Origin: Chthonomonadales bacterium
Lineage (GTDB): Bacteria > Armatimonadota > Chthonomonadetes > Chthonomonadales > CAJBBX01
Length of the DNA stretch: 50,854 nucleotides
Direction: 5' to 3'
Assembly (NCBI GenBank): GCA_013360745.1
Contig: JABWBA010000016.1
Span: forward strand, 1-50,854
In this document: positions 45,430 to 50,854 of the stretch, in pieces
Numbering within the stretch: the first letter of the stretch is position 1
Layout: each line of letters opens with the position of its first letter
The notes under the pieces: model-generated
What the model saw: the letters and a program-made list of their open reading frames with translations, nothing else
Databases searched by the model: none
What the model was told of the DNA's origin: nothing
Program-made: the position numbers and the translations under genes

Positions 45430-46506
45430 ATGGCCCGCACGGTGAACGCCCGATCGATCGGCATCCTGACCTCGGGAGGCGATTGTCCCGGCCTCAATGC
45501 AGCGATCCGAGGGGTGGCCAAGGCTGCCATCGGTACCTATGGGATGGAGGTCTTCGGGTTTTACGACGGCTTCACAGGGCTGGTGGAGAACCGATTTCTG
45601 AGGTTGACCGACCACGATCTCTCCGGTCTCCTGACGCTCGGCGGAACCATTCTGGGCACGAGCCGCTACAAGCCGCAGCGGATGCCAGGCCCGGACGGTA
45701 CGACCCGGGATAGGACCGACGCGGCTCTGGATGTGTATCGACGCCTCAACCTCGACTGTCTCGTGTGCATCGGCGGGGGCGGCACGGCTAAGGTCGCGCT
45801 CCACCTCCGCAAGCACGGCATGAACGTGGTCACCCTGCCGAAGACGATCGATAACGACATCGCGGAGACCGACGTCACCTTCGGCTTCGATTCCGCGATG
45901 TACATTGCCACGGAAGCCCTGGATCGACTGCATACGACGGCATCGAGCCATCAGCGGATCATCCTCGTCGATATCATGGGGCACAATACGGGCTGGCTTG
46001 CGCTGGGCGCCAGCCTGGCTGGGGGCGTCGACGTCTGTCTGATACCGGAGATACCCTACCAGGTCGATCGGATCGTCGAAGCGGTGTCGGCGCGAACGGT
46101 CAAGGGGCGACGCTTCAGCCTGATCGCGGTCGGGGAAGGGGCGGCGCCCAAGAGCGCCGAGGATGCAGCGAAATCGGATGAGGCCCTCGATCACGAGGCG
46201 GTGACGAGCGCATCCCTGGCCCTTTCCCTCGAGAAAGCGCTCGGCATGGAGAGCAGGGTTACCACCCTGGGGCACGTCCAGCGGGGGGGCATCCCCACGC
46301 CAACGGATCGGTTGCTCGCGACGCTGCTCGGCGTGAAGGCGGCGGAGTTGATCGCGGAAGGGGTGTTCGGCGTGATGGTCGCCGTTCGCGGCGAGGACCT
46401 CGTGCCCGTGCCGCTGGAGAAGGTGGCCGGACGGAAGCGGACCGTGCCGATGGATCATCCGTGGATCCAGACCGCGCGACACATCGGGCTCTGCCTCGGC
46501 GATTAG
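45430..46506 (+). CDS. Phosphofructokinase family protein, atypical GGGGT active site
   Basis: A 358-residue PFK. The donor loop is [16 protein letters not shown] (ATP-like), but the second signature is IGGGGTAK (114-121), where ATP enzymes read GGDGS and PPi enzymes GGDD. The third is PKTIDNDI (137-144) with the PPi-type Lys. The Mg-coordinating Asp of the second loop is therefore Gly. Catalytic DND and [11 protein letters not shown] remain. Donor specificity and even substrate are uncertain. GGAGGAG lies just before the start. The rhamnosidase follows after one base. Confidence 0.85.
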   Translation: MARTVNARSIGILTSGGDCPGLNAAIRGVAKAAIGTYGMEVFGFYDGFTGLVENRFLRLTDHDLSGLLTLGGTILGTSRYKPQRMPGPDGTTRDRTDAALDVYRRLNLDCLVCIGGGGTAKVALHLRKHGMNVVTLPKTIDNDIAETDVTFGFDSAMYIATEALDRLHTTASSHQRIILVDIMGHNTGWLALGASLAGGVDVCLIPEIPYQVDRIVEAVSARTVKGRRFSLIAVGEGAAPKSAEDAAKSDEALDHEAVTSASLALSLEKALGMESRVTTLGHVQRGGIPTPTDRLLATLLGVKAAELIAEGVFGVMVAVRGEDLVPVPLEKVAGRKRTVPMDHPWIQTARHIGLCLGD

Positions 46507-46507
46507 G

Positions 46508-49500
46508 ATGGAACGCCGGCGTTCATTCTGGCGGACATCGGTGGAAAGGACTGCGTTCGTCATGATCGTGCTCGCGGCTCTGGCAGGTTCGACGCCCGCA
46601 GGCGCACCGAGCTCGGTGGCTCCGATCTATCTGCGCTGTGAAGGTCTGACCGAGCCATGGGCGATCCAGAGCGCCTCGCCCCGCCTGGGCTGGGAGCTCA
46701 AGGCGACCGCAAGGCGCATCGGGGCCGTCCAGACGGCCTACCGCATCCAGGTCGCGACAACCCGGGAACGTCTGAAAGCCGATCGGCCCGATCTCTGGGA
46801 TACGGGCCGCGTCTCATCCGATGCGACTCTCCATGTGGCCTATGCCGGCCTGACGGTCCGGCCTGGGTGTCGGGCCTTCTGGCGCGTGATGGTCTGGGAT
46901 GAGGAGGGACGCGCTTCCGCCTGGAGCGTCATCGCTTCGTGGACGCGGGGGTTGCCGACACCCGCCGACTGGCACGGCTCCTGGATTGGCGACCCCGCGG
47001 TCTATCCCATTGCGGCAAGGGCGCATAACGGCGCCCATTCGGCCCTTGCGCCCGCGTCGGAGACGACGAAGTGGTTCGAGATTGACCTTGGCGCTCCCCG
47101 TCGGGTCGATGGCGTTCGCCTCTGGCCTGCGCTGCCCTATGACTGGCAGCCTCCCACTCCGGGCTTCCTCTATCCCGTACGCTTTCGGATCGAGGTGTCC
47201 CCGGATCCCGACGGCCCGTTCCAAACGGTCGTCGATGCCTCCGCCGCGGACGCTCCGGCTCCCGCCGAGCCGCAACGGTACTCGTTCGCGCCGGTCCATG
47301 CGCGGGTCGTACGCCTCACCGCGGTCCGGCTGAGGTCGCGAGGCGATGGCCAGTACGGCATGGCGCTTGCGGAGCTGGAGGCGCTCGACGGAGAGTCGGT
47401 GATCAGCCAGGGAGTTCTTGCACGAGCGCTGAACAGCATCGAGACGGGAGCATGGAGCATCGCGAACCTGACGGACGGAGATCGAAGCAGCCATCCCGAA
47501 GGGCCGGATCCGGCGCTGCCCGCCTGGATGGCCCGGCGGGAGTTCGATCTCCGAACCAAACCCCGACATGCTGCGCTCTTCGCCTCCGCCCTTGGAGTCT
47601 ACGAGATTCGCGTGAATGGGAATCGGGTGGGCGACCACGTTCTGGCGCCCGAATGGACTGACTACGGTCGGCGCGTGCAGTACCAGGGCTACGATGTGAC
47701 TCGCCTGCTCAGGCGTGGCCGAAACGTCGTGTCGGTGACCGTCGGCGATGGATGGTATTCGGGACGGATCGGGCTCTTCCCCGGGCGCGGCCATTACGGG
47801 CGCAGGCCCGAGTTCCGCCTTGAGCTTCGCTGCGACGGCTCCAGCGATGCGGCCGTGGCTACGGATGGGACATGGAAGGTTACCGCCGACGGACCGATCC
47901 GCTCCAGCGATATCCTGGACGGTGAGGTCTACGACGCCCGCGCCGAGTTGGAGGCATGGCGCCGCGTCGGCTATGACGACACAGCCTGTCCGACGGCCTC
48001 GGTACATGCGCATCCCGATCTGATCATGGATGCCCAGCCGAACGAGCCGATTCGGGTGACCCGAGAGCTCAGACCGATCGCGCTGACGACGCCCGCGCCT
48101 GGCGTCTGGATCTACGATCTGGGGCAGAACATGGTCGGTCGCGTCCGGATGCGCCTTCGGGCGGCAGCGGGGACGGTGGTCCGGTTTCGTCATGCGGAGA
48201 TGCTCGATGAGCACGGCTCGCTCTATACCGCGAACCTTCGCGGCGCTTCGCAAACCGACACCTATACGTGTCGCGGCGGCTCCGTGGAGGTGTTCGAGCC
48301 CAGCTTTACCTATCATGGCTTTCGATATGTCGAGATCACCGGCCTTCCGAGCGCGCCCGCAACGGACGATCTGATCGGTCGGGTGTTCCACAGCGGGGCT
48401 CCGGAGGTCGGCAGCTTCGAATGTTCCGATGCGACGATCAACCGTCTCTGGCAGAACATCCTGTGGACGCAGCGCGCCAACCTGATGGGCACTCCGACGG
48501 ACTGCCCACAGCGGGATGAGCGGCTCGGCTGGATGGGCGATATCCAGGCGTTTGGGCCGACCGCCTGTTTCAACATGGACATGGCCCAGTTCTTTACCAA
48601 ATGGCTGCAGGATGTTCGGGATGCCCAGGCTGCAGACGGCCGATTCCCCGACTTCGCCCCCAACCCCGCCGATTCGCAGAAGAGATTCTCCGGTGTGCCG
48701 GCCTGGGGTGATGCCGGCGTGATCATCCCGTGGCTCGCCTATCAGACCTATGGCGACCGGCGCTTCCTCGAAACCGGTTATCCGTCCGCGGTTCGGTGGA
48801 TCGAGTATATCCTCGCGAATAACCCGGATCACCTGTGGCGGAACGGTCGCCACGCCGATTACGGCGACTGGCTCAACGGCGATACCCTGATCGCCGATGG
48901 ATGGCCGAGTACCGGCGGCGCGGTGTCGAAGGAGCTTCTGGCCACGGCATTCTGGGCGCATTCGACGCGGTTGACAGCGTCCATGGCCCGAGTTCTGGGA
49001 CGCTCCGACGACGCCCTGCGTCTTGACGCTCTGTACCAGCGCATCCGCACGGCGTTCAACGACACCTTTGTGCGTGCCGATGGTTCCATGGAAGGCGACA
49101 CCCAGGCTGGCTACGCGCTGGCGCTGCATTTCGATCTGCTGCCCGAGGCGCTCCGTGCGCCGGCGCTTGAGCGGATGGTCCGCAATATCGAGGAGGGGTA
49201 CCGCAGCCACGCGTCGACGGGGATTCAAACGACCCATCGGATGATGCTGGAGCTCTCCCGAGGCGGACGACACGATGTCGCGTACCGATTGCTGATGAAC
49301 CGGACGTTTCCCGGCTGGCTCTACTCTGTGGACAATGGAGCGACCACGATCTGGGAGCGATGGGATGGGTTCGTCAAAGGCAGGGGCTTCCAGGATCCTG
49401 GCATGAACTCCTTCAATCACTGGGCTCTGGGCGCCGTTGGTGAGTGGATCGTGGAGACCGTACTGGGGCTCCGACAGGACCCGGCCTCGATCGGCTGGCG

Positions 49501-49810
49501 CGGGTTCATCGTGGACCCTGCGCCGGGGGGCGAACTGTCGTCCGTGCGCGGAACCTACCGAAGCCCCTCCGGGACGATCGTGATCGGTTGGAGACGTCGG
49601 CCATCCCGTTTCGAGCTGGATCTCACCGTGCCTCCGGGCGCATTCGCGCAGGTGATCCTGCCGGCGGACGACCCGTCGGCGATACTCTCCGGAAGGGAGC
49701 CCATCTCAAGCGCATCAGGCATCCGTACCGTGGAAGCCCGCGGTGGGCGGGTCATCGTGGGCGTGACCTCCGGAACCTATCGCTTCCGGTGTCCGATGCG
49801 GGGTCGATAA
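46508..49810 (+). CDS. Secreted GH78 alpha-L-rhamnosidase with discoidin-like insert
   Basis: A 1100-residue glycoside hydrolase. An N-terminal hydrophobic signal (residues ~17-35) is followed by an Fn3-like domain (~40-150), a F5/8C discoidin-type domain (~180-300), a Bac_rhamnosid_N-type beta domain (~350-430), and a catalytic (alpha/alpha)6 barrel. The barrel has TPTDCPQRDERLGWMGD (~660-676) and TTIWERWDGF, supplying the acidic residues of GH78, then a C-terminal beta domain. It should release terminal L-rhamnose from glycans or glycosides outside the cytoplasm. Encoded directly after PFK, it is part of the sugar-use cluster. Confidence 0.9.
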   Translation: MERRRSFWRTSVERTAFVMIVLAALAGSTPAGAPSSVAPIYLRCEGLTEPWAIQSASPRLGWELKATARRIGAVQTAYRIQVATTRERLKADRPDLWDTGRVSSDATLHVAYAGLTVRPGCRAFWRVMVWDEEGRASAWSVIASWTRGLPTPADWHGSWIGDPAVYPIAARAHNGAHSALAPASETTKWFEIDLGAPRRVDGVRLWPALPYDWQPPTPGFLYPVRFRIEVSPDPDGPFQTVVDASAADAPAPAEPQRYSFAPVHARVVRLTAVRLRSRGDGQYGMALAELEALDGESVISQGVLARALNSIETGAWSIANLTDGDRSSHPEGPDPALPAWMARREFDLRTKPRHAALFASALGVYEIRVNGNRVGDHVLAPEWTDYGRRVQYQGYDVTRLLRRGRNVVSVTVGDGWYSGRIGLFPGRGHYGRRPEFRLELRCDGSSDAAVATDGTWKVTADGPIRSSDILDGEVYDARAELEAWRRVGYDDTACPTASVHAHPDLIMDAQPNEPIRVTRELRPIALTTPAPGVWIYDLGQNMVGRVRMRLRAAAGTVVRFRHAEMLDEHGSLYTANLRGASQTDTYTCRGGSVEVFEPSFTYHGFRYVEITGLPSAPATDDLIGRVFHSGAPEVGSFECSDATINRLWQNILWTQRANLMGTPTDCPQRDERLGWMGDIQAFGPTACFNMDMAQFFTKWLQDVRDAQAADGRFPDFAPNPADSQKRFSGVPAWGDAGVIIPWLAYQTYGDRRFLETGYPSAVRWIEYILANNPDHLWRNGRHADYGDWLNGDTLIADGWPSTGGAVSKELLATAFWAHSTRLTASMARVLGRSDDALRLDALYQRIRTAFNDTFVRADGSMEGDTQAGYALALHFDLLPEALRAPALERMVRNIEEGYRSHASTGIQTTHRMMLELSRGGRHDVAYRLLMNRTFPGWLYSVDNGATTIWERWDGFVKGRGFQDPGMNSFNHWALGAVGEWIVETVLGLRQDPASIGWRGFIVDPAPGGELSSVRGTYRSPSGTIVIGWRRRPSRFELDLTVPPGAFAQVILPADDPSAILSGREPISSASGIRTVEARGGRVIVGVTSGTYRFRCPMRGR

Positions 49811-49820
49811 GAGCCGGGCG

Positions 49821-50090
49821 CTACTGGCTTTCCGAGACGCGCCCCTTCTTATCAATCTGCATCGGAGTCCATTCCCGCGCAGTAGACGCACCCGGCGGCG
49901 GAGCAGTCTTGCGGCCGTCCTCCGTTGTATAGATCGCAGGGTTATTCTTGTTACGCATGGGACCGGTGTAATACCCGGACGTCGACGGCGCCGGCCGGGA
50001 CTTACGGCCGCCCCGCAGCATAATCCCGAGTACGATTGCCAGGAGGATGATGAGGCCGAAAAGGAGATATTTGCCGCGTGAGCCCTGCAT
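49821..50090 (-). CDS. Small membrane-anchored protein with GYYTG motif
   Basis: An 89-residue protein: N-terminal Lys/Arg then one hydrophobic helix (about residues 9-25), then a Pro/Ser-rich tail with GYYTGPMRNK and the TREWTPMQID end. Function is unknown. The GYYTG(P/S)M motif recurs in the next small gene (50159-50389), so the two are likely paralogues. It ends ten bases from the converging rhamnosidase stop. A ribosome site is weak. Confidence 0.6.
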   Translation of the reverse strand: MQGSRGKYLLFGLIILLAIVLGIMLRGGRKSRPAPSTSGYYTGPMRNKNNPAIYTTEDGRKTAPPPGASTAREWTPMQIDKKGRVSESQ

Positions 50091-50158
50091 ACGCTTTGTT
50101 CCTGTGGTAACAGTGGAGCTGCTCCGACTCGAGTTCGATCCGGAGCAGCCCGATCCGC

Positions 50159-50389
50159 TTATTGTCCTGTTACGCCGCCGCTTTGGCCTCCTGATTTTCG
50201 AGCTCGTCCTCCGGGACCAGGAGCAACCTCGCCTTTTGGTTTCATCGAACCCGTGTAGTATCCGGGCGCACTCGGCTCAGGCTCTTTCTTTCCACATCCC
50301 AATGCGAGCAACATGGTCAGGACCCCGAAGAAGCAGAGCAGCAGCGCCAATCCAGCGGCGTTCCGCCTGGATGGATAGTGAGATGCCAA
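50159..50389 (-). CDS. Small putative lipoprotein with GYYTG motif
   Basis: A 76-residue protein with a signal-like helix (AGLALLLCFFGVLTMLLALGC) ending in a Cys followed by GKK, a possible lipobox (ALGC). After it come PSAPGYYTGSMKPKG and a Gly/Arg-rich tail. The start is a TTG (50387-50389) with no clear ribosome site, so the exact start is uncertain. It lies seven bases after the prepilin-like gene and shares its motif with the gene at 49821. Confidence 0.55.
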   Translation of the reverse strand: MASHYPSRRNAAGLALLLCFFGVLTMLLALGCGKKEPEPSAPGYYTGSMKPKGEVAPGPGGRARKSGGQSGGVTGQ

Positions 50390-50395
50390 TGAGGT

Positions 50396-50854
50396 CTATT
50401 CCAGCGGGAAGGTGAAGTAGCGCTTATAGTACGCGCCATTGGACGTCTGCGCAAGATACCGCTCGGAGTTGCGCGCCAACCATTTCGCGTGACCGTCCAG
50501 GAACACGTGATTACCTCCGCCGGTGTGCATGGCCGCGGCTTCGCAGCCGAACGTGATGACGAAGTAGCCGCCGCCCACGATAGTGATGCCATCCGTAACG
50601 AGAGCCGTCTCCGCAGGTCTCTTGATCTCGGCCAGCGCGCGAGTCACAGGATTATACGCGGGGGGGTAGGCGTACGATCCGGGATATTGCCAGTAGGGAT
50701 CGGCCTGGGTGCCTGAGCCAACCATGTCCGCCTGATGCCAGGCGATGCCATAATCCGCCCATCGTTCGGTGGGCGGGAAGTAGTCATCGAGCCCGCCCGG
50801 GCCGTCACAATCGACGCTGTTCGCGGCCTCCATAAGCTTTGTGTCTGAATACCC
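50396..50854 (-). CDS. Prepilin-like H-X9-DG protein, C-terminal part (5' end outside window)
   Basis: The frame is open to the end of the window; 152 codons are visible before the stop. The KLMEAANSVDC segment, the late AEIKRPAETALVTDG block and MHTGGG...LDGHAKWLA (H-X9-DG) match the C-terminus of the prepilin-like family seen at 40097. An ATG at 50833 is internal to this frame. It precedes the two GYYTG small-protein genes on the same strand, suggesting a co-transcribed surface unit. Confidence 0.85.
   Translation of the reverse strand, partial: GYSDTKLMEAANSVDCDGPGGLDDYFPPTERWADYGIAWHQADMVGSGTQADPYWQYPGSYAYPPAYNPVTRALAEIKRPAETALVTDGITIVGGGYFVITFGCEAAAMHTGGGNHVFLDGHAKWLARNSERYLAQTSNGAYYKRYFTFPLE

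Noticed and set aside
46814-49420. An 868-residue minus-strand open frame antisense to the rhamnosidase
   Set aside because: It is fully inside the GH78 gene, has no family features and reflects the strong third-position GC bias of the real frame.

Overview
This window looks like a chromosomal segment of a GC-rich, diderm (double-membrane) bacterium, most likely an Armatimonadota member or a close relative. The diderm call rests on a secretin, a Wza-type export protein and a small beta-barrel-like protein. The phylum call rests on the two prepilin-like proteins with a C-terminal H-X9-DG motif, the DUF6785-type OPT-like membrane protein and the discoidin-containing GH78 rhamnosidase. The phylum is an inference; no rRNA or complete phylogenetic marker set is present. 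No rRNA, tRNA, insertion sequence or CRISPR array was seen.

Layout. (1) 1-1609 (+): the 3' end of a type IV pilus/type II secretion secretin and a PilP/GspC-like accessory protein. (2) 1439-9122 (-): OPT-like membrane protein, DapA-family aldolase, PPi-type phosphofructokinase, diguanylate cyclase, STAS protein, a REC-PP2C-HATPase regulator and a CheY-like regulator. (3) 9165-30012 (-, one inserted + gene): a Wzx/Wzy-type capsular or exopolysaccharide locus. It holds an initiating sugar transferase, DegT aminotransferase, GNAT, a WbuB-like transferase with CapG/CapF/CapE for UDP-L-FucNAc, two more GT4 transferases, a polymerase/ligase, methyltransferase, kinase-like protein, flippase, acetyltransferase, UDP-sugar 4-epimerase, DPM1-like GT2, RmlA, Wza and a Wzc tyrosine kinase with a Tyr/Gly tail. 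(4) 30072-36142 (-): AI-2E-family permease, WecB, WecA/TagO-like transferase, dCMP deaminase, SHMT and RpiB, a block resembling the conserved rpiB-glyA-wecB-atp neighbourhood, then L28. (5) 36229-39800 (+): a CBS-DUF1385 fusion, ArgS with a degenerate HIGH motif, and a small beta-barrel-like protein. (6) 40097-50854: a prepilin-like protein; a DeoR regulator divergent from a carbohydrate/keto-acid cluster (GATase-like protein, fused E1 alpha-beta dehydrogenase, atypical PFK, GH78 rhamnosidase); then two small membrane/lipoproteins sharing a GYYTG motif beside a second, truncated prepilin-like gene.

How the parts may work together. Regions 3 and 4 supply precursor sugars (UDP-GlcNAc/ManNAc interconversion, UDP-L-FucNAc, dTDP-glucose), lipid-linked assembly, flipping, polymerisation and export of a surface polysaccharide. 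The adjacent partner-switching and c-di-GMP module is placed to control it or the pilus. The DeoR cluster looks like a sugar-responsive catabolic unit. No single gene set here is clearly a wholly new system. The best leads are the fused E1/GATase cluster, the CBS-DUF1385 fusion, the Wzc tail, the GYYTG small proteins, the atypical PFK and ArgS active sites, and a possible UDP-sugar branch between L-FucNAc and a diamino sugar.
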